DNA from: Actinomycetota bacterium
GTDB taxonomy: Bacteria; Actinomycetota; Actinomycetes; Nanopelagicales; Nanopelagicaceae
Direction: 5' to 3'
DNA length: 27,222 bases
Assembly (NCBI GenBank): GCA_009700715.1
Contig: WLLM01000002.1
Location: 1-27,222, forward strand
In this document: positions 20,053-27,222 of the stretch, piece after piece
Layout: each line of letters begins with the position of its first letter
Position numbering within the stretch: the stretch's first letter is position 1
Position numbers and translations under genes: made by a program
The notes under the pieces: generated by a model
The model's database searches: none
The model's input: only the letters and a program-made list of their open reading frames with translations
Told to the model about the DNA's origin: nothing

Positions 20053-20883
20053 ATGCTCAGCACCTTCATTATCGCCTTGCGCGAAGGCCTCGAAGCCGCA
20101 CTAATCGTCGGAATTCTTGTTGCCTACATCGTTCGCACTGATCGCCGCCATCTCCTAAAGCCGCTCTGGACCGGTGTTGGCGTTGCGATTGCAGCAAGCT
20201 TGGCCCTTGGCGCGGTTCTCTCATTTACATCTGCTGAGCTAACCGATCGCGGTGAAGAACTCTTTGCCGGAACAACTTCATTTATTGCAGTAGGTCTTGT
20301 TACTTGGATGGTCTTTTGGATGAAGCGAACTGCACGCTCTCTCCGAAACGAACTTCATGGAAAAGTTGATAGCGCACTTACCGGAGGCCCTGTAAGCCTT
20401 GCTTTAGTGGCTTTTTTCGCAGTTGCTCGCGAAGGTTTAGAAACCGCGCTCTTCATCTATACCAACTTTAAAACTGTTGGCGCTGCATCAACTGCAACAA
20501 TCGGGTTAATACTTGGTTTAGCACTTGCCGTTGTTCTTGGTTACTTGATCTACAACCGTTCTGTAAAACTCAATCTCTCTAAATTCTTCACCATCACTGG
20601 CGTTGCGCTAATTATTGTTGCCGCCGGAGTTCTCTCCTACGGAATCCACGAATTCCAAGAACTGGGCTGGATTCCCGGCGCCGATAATTTCCTTTGGGAT
20701 GTAACCCCATGGATCGCTAAAGAATCAATCCTTGGTTCACTCCTTGGCGGAACGGTCGGCTTTGATACAACGACCTCCTTTATTCAATTTATCGCCTGGG
20801 CCGGCTATCTCGTAGCCGTGCTTGTCCCATATCTTGCAAAGGCCAAGCCGGTAGTTGCCGCTGCTGAGCCAGTTAAGGCGTAA
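20053..20883 (+). CDS. efeU: FTR1/EfeU-type iron permease
   Basis: 276-aa inner-membrane protein with about seven hydrophobic segments. Both iron-binding REGLE motifs are present: REGLE at 10-14 (IIALREGLEAALIVG) and REGLE at 126-130 (FFAVAREGLETALFIYTN). It should carry ferric (or re-oxidised ferrous) iron inward, like the EfeU channel and yeast Ftr1p. EfeU usually works with EfeO and EfeB; neither is adjacent here, so partners must lie elsewhere or be missing. Transcription starts from a clear promoter overlapping a palindrome, suggesting repression by an iron or other metal regulator. The palindrome does not look like a DtxR/IdeR or Fur box. Confidence 0.9.
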   Translation: MLSTFIIALREGLEAALIVGILVAYIVRTDRRHLLKPLWTGVGVAIAASLALGAVLSFTSAELTDRGEELFAGTTSFIAVGLVTWMVFWMKRTARSLRNELHGKVDSALTGGPVSLALVAFFAVAREGLETALFIYTNFKTVGAASTATIGLILGLALAVVLGYLIYNRSVKLNLSKFFTITGVALIIVAAGVLSYGIHEFQELGWIPGADNFLWDVTPWIAKESILGSLLGGTVGFDTTTSFIQFIAWAGYLVAVLVPYLAKAKPVVAAAEPVKA

Positions 20884-20886
20884 TCG

Positions 20887-20917
20887 CTCGCCTGTTCCAC
20901 TTTTGCCTACTGGCGAG
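20887..20917 (+). terminator. Weak hairpin after efeU
   Basis: CTCGCC (20887-20892) can pair with GGCGAG (20912-20917), leaving a long 19-nt loop and no T tract. It may weakly end the efeU transcript. The following TAACCT (20918-20923) could be a -10 for the thiolase unit, with a leader of about 40 nt. Confidence 0.25.
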
Positions 20918-20970
20918 TAACCTTTCTCCATAAGCCCGCAATCAGGGCGCAGAGAGAAAGTTGTCCTTAC

Positions 20971-22161
20971 ATGTCTCGCACCGTTGTTCTAGTTGATGCT
21001 GTTCGTACCCCATTTGGAAAGGCCGGCAGCATGTACTCCGGTACTCGCGCCGATGATCTGATGGTTCGCGCGATGCGTGGCCTACTCGAGCGCAATCCAA
21101 AAGTTTCACCGGATGCGATCGAAGATGTAGCTATCGCTGCAGCAACACAGACCGGCGATCAAGGAATGAACTTAGGACGTAGCGCATCACTTTTAGCAGG
21201 GCTACCAAATACCGTCCCGGGATATTCAGTTGATCGCTGGTGCGCAGGTGCGATGACAGCGATGACATCTTTGGCGGGAGCAATTGCCATTGGATCAATC
21301 GATATTGCAATTGCTGGTGGCGTAGAACATATGGGTAATCACCCAATTGGAGAAGGTATTGATCCCAATCCAAGATTTCTGGCAGAACGAATTGTTGAAC
21401 AAGATGCGCTCGCTATGGGAGCAACTGCCGAACGACTGCACGATCGCTTCCCGCAGCTAACGAAAGAGCGCGCCGATCGTTACGCATACAACTCGCAGAT
21501 GAAGACAGCGGCTGCCTACGCAGCTGGAAAAATTCAACGCGATTTAATTCCTACAGCATCACGTATCCCAGAAATGGGTTGGGGTATTGCAACAGTTGAT
21601 GAACCGCCACGTCCAACAACAACGATGGAAGGCCTTGCAACTCTTAAGACTCCATTCCGTCCAGCAGGACGTGTAACTCCCGGAAACTCATCTGGGTTAA
21701 ATGATGGAGCAACAGCAGCGCTTCTTGCTAGCGAAGATAAAGCAAATGAGCTTGGGTTAACAGTTAAAGCGAAGTTAGTTTCTTATGCCTTTGCCGGCGT
21801 AGAACCAGAAGTAATGGGCTACGGGCCAGTTCCTTCAACTATTAAAGCTTTAGCAAAGGCAGGTCTATCGATATCTGATATCGGAGCCTTCGAAGTTAAC
21901 GAAGCATTTGCGGTTCAAGTAATCGCTTTTCTTGATCACTTCGGTATCGCCGATGATGATCCACGCGTAAATCCATACGGTGGCGCAATTGCCGTTGGGC
22001 ATCCGCTTGCTTCATCTGGAATTCGTTTAGCGCTTAATTTAGCGCGTGCCTTTGAAGAGCACCCAGAAGTGCGTTATGGCTTAACAACTATGTGCATCGG
22101 TCTTGGTATGGGCGGAACCGTCATCTGGGAGAACCCACACTTTTCAGGCGGAGCAAAGTAA
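20971..22161 (+). CDS. fadA: Acetyl-CoA acyltransferase (3-ketoacyl-CoA thiolase, FadA/FadI type)
   Basis: 396-aa thiolase catalysing CoA-dependent cleavage of 3-ketoacyl-CoA, the last step of beta-oxidation. The nucleophile C91 is in VDRWCAGAMTAM, and the base pair H344 (AVGHPLASSG) and C375 (TMCIGLGMGG) is present; VNEAFAVQ is the substrate-site motif. The length is standard. The RWCAG form and the following FadJ-type gene point to a degradative thiolase rather than the biosynthetic AtoB type (usually RVCGSG). The start ATG 20971 has neither a good Shine-Dalgarno nor a close -10, so its promoter is unclear. The stop overlaps the next ATG (TAATG), giving coupled alpha and beta subunits of a fatty-acid oxidation complex. 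Confidence 0.93.
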   Translation: MSRTVVLVDAVRTPFGKAGSMYSGTRADDLMVRAMRGLLERNPKVSPDAIEDVAIAAATQTGDQGMNLGRSASLLAGLPNTVPGYSVDRWCAGAMTAMTSLAGAIAIGSIDIAIAGGVEHMGNHPIGEGIDPNPRFLAERIVEQDALAMGATAERLHDRFPQLTKERADRYAYNSQMKTAAAYAAGKIQRDLIPTASRIPEMGWGIATVDEPPRPTTTMEGLATLKTPFRPAGRVTPGNSSGLNDGATAALLASEDKANELGLTVKAKLVSYAFAGVEPEVMGYGPVPSTIKALAKAGLSISDIGAFEVNEAFAVQVIAFLDHFGIADDDPRVNPYGGAIAVGHPLASSGIRLALNLARAFEEHPEVRYGLTTMCIGLGMGGTVIWENPHFSGGAK

Positions 22162-24269
22162 TGACTACAGAAATTAAATTACCTGAAGGTGCGCCAGAAG
22201 AAGTTATAACAAACGCTTTAGTTCGCGATGTCGACCTAACTCCATTTGGTTTCAGCGGTTCACTTGCCTTAATCACTTTAGATAACGGCCTTGATCACAC
22301 GCGTCCAAATACCTTTGGCGCAAAATCACTTATGGCGCTAGATGCCGCGATCACTGATGCCATTGGACGCTCCCCTGCCGCGATTGCGGTTACCGGAAAG
22401 CCATTTATCTTCGCCGCCGGCGCTGATTTATCAGCCTTATCATTTCTATCAGAGCGTTCGCAATCACTTGCTATCGGCAAACTCGGACACGATGTTTTCC
22501 GTCGCTTAGATGAATGCGCAATTCCCACTTTTGCATTTATAAATGGTTTAGCACTTGGCGGTGGGCTCGAAGTTGGTCTGCACTGCAACTACCGCACCCT
22601 TGCATCTACTGCTTTCACCGCCCTGCCTGAAGTATTTCTTGGGTTGGTTCCAGGTTGGGGTGGCGCAACAATTCTGCCGAAGCTAATCGGACCAGAACGC
22701 GCGGTTCAAGTAATTATGTTAAACGCCCTAAATAACAACACCATGATGAAGGCCAAAGATGCGCTCTCACTTGGAGTTGTCGATGCCGTATATGAGCCAG
22801 CAGATTTCCTTGAGCGCTCTGTTTCATTTGCCGCCAAGGTCTTAAGTGGAGCAACGAGAGTTGAACGCAAAGATTATTCAGCTGATCCTGCATGGGAATC
22901 GGCGTTAGCAACCGGTAAAGCGGCTGCGCTTAAAAAATATGGTGGTGCAGAAATCGCATCTCCAATGCGTGCCCTCGAACTTATCGCTGCCGCAAGAACC
23001 AATACTCGCGGCGCCGGATTCGATGCCGAAGATCAGGCACTTGCTGATCTAACGATGTCAGATCCACTTCGCGCTTCTTTATATGCATTTAATTTGATTC
23101 AAAAGAAGCGCAAGAAAGTTGAGGGAGCTCCTAAACCTGCACTTGGTCGCAAAGTAACAAAGGTTGGCGTAGTTGGTGCTGGGCTTATGGCCTCACAACT
23201 AGCTCTTCTTCTGCTGCGCAACCTTAAATGTCCAGTTGTCATGACTGATATCGACCAAGAGCGCGCCGATAAGGGCGTTGCTTGGGTCAAAAACGAATTA
23301 GCTAAGTTAGTTGAAAAGAAGCGTATGAGCGAAGAATCTGCTCGCCGCCTCTCGCTACTGATAAGCGGTTCTGCAGATCAAAATACTTTTGCAGGTTGTG
23401 ACTTCATTATCGAAGCAATCTTTGAAGAGCTTTCTCTTAAGCAAGAGCTCTTTAAGAAGCTAGAAACCATCGTCTCCCCTGAATGCGTGCTTGCTACAAA
23501 TACTTCTTCACTTTCGGTTGAACGTATGACTGAAGGGTTGAAAAATCCCGAGCGCGTAATTGGCTTCCACTTCTTCAATCCAGTTGCGGTTATGCCTTTG
23601 CTGGAGGTTGCTCGCACATCCAAGACCGATGATGCAACAACAGCTACCGCGGTTAGTATTGGTAAAGAACTTAAGAAAACCATGATCATCTGTAAAGATG
23701 CTCCAGGATTCGTAGTTAATCGTCTGCTTACTCGCTTTATGGGTGAAGTAACCGATGCAGTTGATGAAGGAACTTCTCCAGAAGTTGCCGACAATGCAAT
23801 GCGCAGCATCGGTTTCCCAATGTCGCCATTTGAACTGCTTGACCTAGTTGGTCCCGGCGTCGCGCTGCACGTTTCTGAAACCTTGCACGAAAACTTAGGT
23901 CCGCGCTATCGCATTTCACCAACAATGCAGGCCATGGTCGCCAGCAAAGTTCGCAACTTCTACATCAAAGGCGCCGATGGAAAAGTAAGTGCCAACCCTG
24001 ATGCAGTTGCCTTAATCAAGCAAGGCGATAAGCCATCTACCGCTGAACAAGTTCGCGAACGCGCTTTAAATGCGCTGGCAACGGAGGCGCGCATGATGCT
24101 TGATGAAGGAGTTATTTCGTCGGCGGCAGAGATTGATCTCTGTATGTTGATGGGTTCAGGATGGCCGATGCATCTCGGCGGAATCTTGCCTTACTTAGAT
24201 CGCGAAGGAATTAGCGAAGCGGTTTGCGGTCAACGTTTTCATGCGCCGGGTATTGCATCTCTGCCATAG
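22161..24269 (+). CDS. fadJ: Bifunctional enoyl-CoA hydratase / 3-hydroxyacyl-CoA dehydrogenase (FadJ/FadB-like)
   Basis: 702-aa multifunctional beta-oxidation subunit. The N-terminal crotonase domain (about 1-290) keeps both hydratase glutamates, E137 in ALGGGLEVGLHC and E157 in LPEVFLGLVPGWGG. The dehydrogenase domain begins near residue 333 with the NAD motif VGVVGAGLMASQ. The catalytic His is about residue 470 (GFHFFNPVAVMPLLE), and two C-terminal 3HCDH domains follow (PGFVVNRLLTRFMGE; AMRSIGFPMSPFELLDLVG). It hydrates enoyl-CoA and oxidises the 3-hydroxyacyl-CoA. ATG 22161 is chosen over a frame extending 69 bp upstream because it follows GGAG by 7 nt and overlaps the thiolase stop. The last 59 bp overlap the 3' end of dxs in antisense. 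Confidence 0.93.
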   Translation: MTTEIKLPEGAPEEVITNALVRDVDLTPFGFSGSLALITLDNGLDHTRPNTFGAKSLMALDAAITDAIGRSPAAIAVTGKPFIFAAGADLSALSFLSERSQSLAIGKLGHDVFRRLDECAIPTFAFINGLALGGGLEVGLHCNYRTLASTAFTALPEVFLGLVPGWGGATILPKLIGPERAVQVIMLNALNNNTMMKAKDALSLGVVDAVYEPADFLERSVSFAAKVLSGATRVERKDYSADPAWESALATGKAAALKKYGGAEIASPMRALELIAAARTNTRGAGFDAEDQALADLTMSDPLRASLYAFNLIQKKRKKVEGAPKPALGRKVTKVGVVGAGLMASQLALLLLRNLKCPVVMTDIDQERADKGVAWVKNELAKLVEKKRMSEESARRLSLLISGSADQNTFAGCDFIIEAIFEELSLKQELFKKLETIVSPECVLATNTSSLSVERMTEGLKNPERVIGFHFFNPVAVMPLLEVARTSKTDDATTATAVSIGKELKKTMIICKDAPGFVVNRLLTRFMGEVTDAVDEGTSPEVADNAMRSIGFPMSPFELLDLVGPGVALHVSETLHENLGPRYRISPTMQAMVASKVRNFYIKGADGKVSANPDAVALIKQGDKPSTAEQVRERALNALATEARMMLDEGVISSAAEIDLCMLMGSGWPMHLGGILPYLDREGISEAVCGQRFHAPGIASLP

Positions 24270-26142
24270 TCGAATCTGAGCTGACGCTGTTCCATTCCAC
24301 GATGCTTCGTGAAATGTTCTGCGCAGTAATTCCTAGATCACTCATGATCTCAGCTCGCTTGGAATGTTCGATGAATTCCAGCGGCACACCAATCGAATGA
24401 ATCGGCGTAGCTAAGCCTGCTTCGCGGAACATTTCAGAGATTGAACTAGCGATACCGCCGTGCTTAATTCCATCTTCAAGAACAACCACGCTCTTATATC
24501 TCTGCGCCATTGTTACCAGAGAAGTTGGTAGTGGTTTAACCCAACGTGGATCTATAACGGTTACTCCAACGCCTTCGCGGTAAGCCATTGAAGCCGCTTC
24601 GACTGCAATCGCTGCCATCGCTCCGATGCTAACCAAAAGCACATCTGCACTTTCGCCACGATATAAAACATCTATGCCATCTCGGCGTTCGAAAGCTGGA
24701 ATATCGCTTTGAACCGCACCTTTTGGAAAACGTAAGAGTGACGGCGCGTTAGATATAGCAACTGCTTCGCGTAAAATTTCGCGTAATCGAGTTTCATCTC
24801 GTGGTGCGCCAACATGAAGAGTTGGAACTATTCCGGTCAGGGCTAAATCCCAGATGCCGTTATGTGAAGGCCCATCGTCGCCAGTTATACCTGCGCGATC
24901 TAGTACAAAGGTCACGCCGGCCTTATGAAGTGCCACATCTAGAAGCAGTTGATCAAAGGCGCGATTTAAAAATGTGGAGTAGACAGCGACAACTGGATGA
25001 AGGCCCGCAAAAGCCATGCCTGCAGCGCTGGTTACTGCATGTTGCTCGGCGATGCCAACATCAATGGTTCGTTCTGGAAATTCTTTCTCAAATTTATCTA
25101 GACCAGTTGGCCCAAGCATCGCGGCGGTAATTGCGACGATATCGTTACGTTCGCGACCAAGGGCGAGGAGTTCTTCCGAGAACACCTTTGTCCAGCTAGT
25201 AACGCTCTTAGCAAGTGGTGCGCCGGTAGCCGGATCAACAATTCCAACGGCGTGGAATTTTTCCGCTTCATCAGCGACCGCAGGTTGGTGCCCTCTACCC
25301 TTTTCGGTAATTGCATGAACCAGTACAGGTGCGCCGAACTCTTTCGCTTTTGTTAAAGCTTTTTCTAGCGCAGCAATGTCGTGGCCATCGATTGGCCCCA
25401 TGTACTTAAGTCCGAGATCTTCAAACATACCTTGTGGGGCGACGATATCTTTGATGCCCTTCTTCATTCCGTGCAGAGTCTCATAAATGGGCGAACCGAC
25501 CACGGGTGTCTTCTGCAGAAACTCTTTACCCCAGTCTAAAAATCTTTCATATCCGCGGGTAACTCGAAGCGTTGAAAGATAAGTTGCCAAGCCGCCGATG
25601 GTTGGCGAATATGAACGTTCGTTATCGTTTACAACGATTACCAGATTTCGTTCTTCGGTAGCAGCGATATTATTTAACGCCTCCCAAGACATTCCCCCAG
25701 TTAGCGCGCCATCGCCGACAACTACAACAACGTGACGATCGCTTTGTCCGGTGCGAGAGAAGCCATAGGAAATCCCATCGCCCCAAGAAAGCGCGGTGGA
25801 AGCATGAGAATTTTCAATTACATCGTGTTCGCTTTCGGCACGGTTTGGATACCCAGCTATTCCTCCGCGTTGGCGAAGCCCGTCAAAATCTGCGGCGCGA
25901 CCAGTAATAATTTTATGTACATACGACTGATGGCCTGTATCAAAGAGCACCACATCGCGCGGTGAATCAAAGGCGCGATGGATAGCCAGAGTTAATTCGA
26001 CGACGCCCAAGTTGGGACCAAGGTGTCCACCAGTCTTAGAGACCTTTTCAATTAAGAATTGACGAATCTCTTCGCTCAACTTTTCAAGTTGGGCGCGATC
26101 CATCGCCTTAATATCTGCGGGACCTTTAATCGACTCGAGCAC
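24211..26142 (-). CDS. dxs: 1-deoxy-D-xylulose-5-phosphate synthase
   Basis: 643-aa thiamine-diphosphate enzyme joining pyruvate and glyceraldehyde-3-phosphate in the first step of the MEP isoprenoid pathway. Visible features: GGHLGPNLG with H40, DTGHQSYVHKI with H71, the GDG cofactor motif at 143-145 with its Asn about 27 residues later (VNDN), DVGIAEQHAVTSAAGMA with the catalytic Glu, and DRAGITGDDGPSHNG. The start is GTG 26142, 6 bp after a TAGACT -10. The protein ends at the usual place (ISRSIVEWNS) but continues for about 20 more residues encoded antisense to the 3' end of fadJ. In M. tuberculosis dxs1 is also next to the DUF3000-rnd pair (Rv2680-Rv2682c, from memory). Confidence 0.95.
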   Translation of the reverse strand: MLESIKGPADIKAMDRAQLEKLSEEIRQFLIEKVSKTGGHLGPNLGVVELTLAIHRAFDSPRDVVLFDTGHQSYVHKIITGRAADFDGLRQRGGIAGYPNRAESEHDVIENSHASTALSWGDGISYGFSRTGQSDRHVVVVVGDGALTGGMSWEALNNIAATEERNLVIVVNDNERSYSPTIGGLATYLSTLRVTRGYERFLDWGKEFLQKTPVVGSPIYETLHGMKKGIKDIVAPQGMFEDLGLKYMGPIDGHDIAALEKALTKAKEFGAPVLVHAITEKGRGHQPAVADEAEKFHAVGIVDPATGAPLAKSVTSWTKVFSEELLALGRERNDIVAITAAMLGPTGLDKFEKEFPERTIDVGIAEQHAVTSAAGMAFAGLHPVVAVYSTFLNRAFDQLLLDVALHKAGVTFVLDRAGITGDDGPSHNGIWDLALTGIVPTLHVGAPRDETRLREILREAVAISNAPSLLRFPKGAVQSDIPAFERRDGIDVLYRGESADVLLVSIGAMAAIAVEAASMAYREGVGVTVIDPRWVKPLPTSLVTMAQRYKSVVVLEDGIKHGGIASSISEMFREAGLATPIHSIGVPLEFIEHSKRAEIMSDLGITAQNISRSIVEWNSVSSDSTMAEMQYPAHENVDRKPLR

Positions 26143-26154
26143 GTGCTTAGTCTA
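26143..26154 (-). promoter_or_regulatory. Probable leaderless promoter of dxs
   Basis: TAGACT on the minus strand (26154-26149) is followed by AAGCAC and the GTG at 26142. No Shine-Dalgarno and no good -35 are visible. The unit is separated from the upstream aconitase gene by 70 bp. Confidence 0.5.
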
Positions 26155-26212
26155 GTTAAGGCGCTGGGGTTACGCGATATTTATGCGAGCAGAGAACCAA
26201 GTTTATGCGCCA

Positions 26213-27222
26213 CTACTGAAGTAGCTGACGTAGTACATACTGCATGATTCCGCCATGGCGATAATAATCACCTTCACCAGGTGTATCGATTCGCACCTTG
26301 GCGGTAAATGTCTTATCCCCCGCTGTCACAGTTACCTCTTTCGGAATTCCTCCACCGTTTAGTTCGGTGATTCCAGAGATAGCAAATGTTTCATCGCCCT
26401 TAAGTCCCAGGCTCTGCGCGTTTTCGCCATCCTTAAATTGCAATGGAAGAACTCCCATGCCAATTAAGTTAGAGCGGTGAATACGTTCGAAGCTCTCGGC
26501 AATCACTGCACGTACACCAAGCAGCGCGGTTCCCTTCGCTGCCCAGTCGCGTGAAGATCCTGATCCATATTCTTTACCAGCCAAGATTACCAACGGAATA
26601 CCGGCTGCTTGGTAGGCAACGGATGCATCGTAAATAGTTGATTGCGCTCCATTGTCGAGGAAGTTGCGAGTGAATCCACCTTCCACGCCATCTAACAACA
26701 TATTCTTCAATCGAATATTTGCAAAAGTACCGCGGATCATTACTTCGTGGTTACCGCGACGTGAGCCGTACGAGTTGAAGTCCGCACGAGCAACGCCGTG
26801 AGCTTCAAGATATTTACCCGCTGGTGAATCAGCCTTGATATTTCCTGCAGGAGAAATGTGATCTGTGGTTACAGAATCACCCAGAATTGCTAGAACTCGC
26901 GCACTAGCAATGTCGGTCACTGGTTTTGGCTGTGATGGCATGCCATCGAAATATGGAGGTTTGCGAACATAGGTTGATTGCGCATCCCATTCAAAGGTCT
27001 TTCCAGTTGGAGTATCTAGTGACTTCCAACGGTGATCGCCATCAAAGACGGTTGCATAATCTTTCTTAAACATTTCAGATGAAATCGATGAATCAATTAC
27101 ATCTTGAATCTCTTTCGCGCTTGGCCAGATCTCAGAAAGCAGTACTTCCTTGCCATCTTTATCGGTGCCAAGTGAGTCTTTTTCAAAGTCATGGTTCATG
27201 GTGCCAGCAAGTGCATAGGCGA
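26213..27222 (-). CDS. acnA: Aconitate hydratase A, C-terminal part (5' end outside window)
   Basis: About 336 residues of the C-terminal third of an AcnA/IRP-type aconitase, which interconverts citrate and isocitrate in the TCA cycle. The frame is open to the window edge, with [12 protein letters not shown] just inside it, so the ATG at 27199 is internal, not the start. [26 protein letters not shown] marks entry into the swivelling domain 4, and [42 protein letters not shown] holds the substrate-binding Ser and Arg residues. AcnA rather than AcnB from the domain order. The [4Fe-4S] cysteines lie upstream, outside the window. It ends with YVLRQLLQ, a normal terminus, 70 bp before dxs on the same strand. 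Confidence 0.95.
   Translation of the reverse strand, partial: AYALAGTMNHDFEKDSLGTDKDGKEVLLSEIWPSAKEIQDVIDSSISSEMFKKDYATVFDGDHRWKSLDTPTGKTFEWDAQSTYVRKPPYFDGMPSQPKPVTDIASARVLAILGDSVTTDHISPAGNIKADSPAGKYLEAHGVARADFNSYGSRRGNHEVMIRGTFANIRLKNMLLDGVEGGFTRNFLDNGAQSTIYDASVAYQAAGIPLVILAGKEYGSGSSRDWAAKGTALLGVRAVIAESFERIHRSNLIGMGVLPLQFKDGENAQSLGLKGDETFAISGITELNGGGIPKEVTVTAGDKTFTAKVRIDTPGEGDYYRHGGIMQYVLRQLLQ

Noticed and set aside
22092..22160. 23-residue N-terminal extension of the FadJ-like protein
   Set aside because: It lies inside the thiolase reading frame; ATG 22161 has GGAG 7 nt upstream and the usual TAATG coupling.
26155..26212. Terminator or element between aconitase and dxs
   Set aside because: GGCGC and GCGCC can pair only across a loop of nearly 40 nt, and GCATAAA is repeated twice, but neither makes a convincing structure.
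1..27222. tRNA, rRNA, insertion sequences, prophage or horizontally acquired islands
   Set aside because: No cloverleaf-like or transposase/integrase sequence was seen, and base composition and codon style look even across the window.

Overview
The window looks like a chromosomal segment of a small-genome, medium-GC actinobacterium, most likely a freshwater acI lineage (Nanopelagicales). This is an inference from gene content, not a database match. The support is: actinobacteria-restricted families (a DUF3000-like protein next to an RNase D, a small CxxC protein, a PimB'-like mannosyltransferase, a RipC-like NlpC/P60 protein), extremely tight packing (longest gene-free stretch about 220 bp, six convergent pairs that touch or overlap), and promoters with a TANNNT -10 box 6-8 bp before the start codon, which predicts leaderless mRNAs. 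I see no mobile element, CRISPR array, tRNA or rRNA.

Layout. 1-5009: the tail of an unknown gene and a terminator; a shortened NhaA-type antiporter; a four-gene minus-strand cluster (enoyl-CoA isomerase-like crotonase, HSDL2-like SDR, GNAT acetyltransferase, NCS1 nucleobase permease); a divergent one-domain LuxR-type regulator. 5158-8660: a two-TM conserved membrane protein, an NCS2 uracil/xanthine permease behind a palindrome-containing leader, then a LysE-type exporter translationally coupled to a four-cysteine PD-(D/E)XK nuclease. 8661-16667: an envelope and lipid block resembling the mycobacterial Rv2182c-Rv2190c neighbourhood: plsC, a small acidic protein, ROK glucokinase, an SRPBCC protein, a FadD15-like acyl-CoA synthetase fused by 4-nt overlaps to a sensor-less histidine kinase and a NarL-type regulator, pimB', a RipC-like hydrolase and a CxxC protein. 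16691-20883: a RibD C-terminal-like reductase, an EamA transporter, DUF3000-RNase D, and an FTR1/EfeU iron permease. 20971-27222: thiolase and FadJ-type beta-oxidation genes, convergent with dxs, and the 3' part of aconitase A.

Themes. Fatty-acid and lipid handling recurs (acyl-CoA synthetase, beta-oxidation pair, isomerase-like crotonase, PlsC), alongside nucleobase scavenging (NCS1 and NCS2 permeases) and envelope building (PimB', NlpC/P60). The most interesting regulatory signal is a matching palindrome, GGCGCTA-N3/4-TAGCGCC, that abuts the start codon and covers the -10 box of both plsC and the acyl-CoA synthetase gene. Because these transcripts appear leaderless, the palindrome should act as a DNA operator, suggesting a small lipid regulon. 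Other palindromes sit in the promoters or leaders of the crotonase, NCS2 permease, DUF3000 and EfeU genes. All family calls come from motifs read by eye; no search was run.
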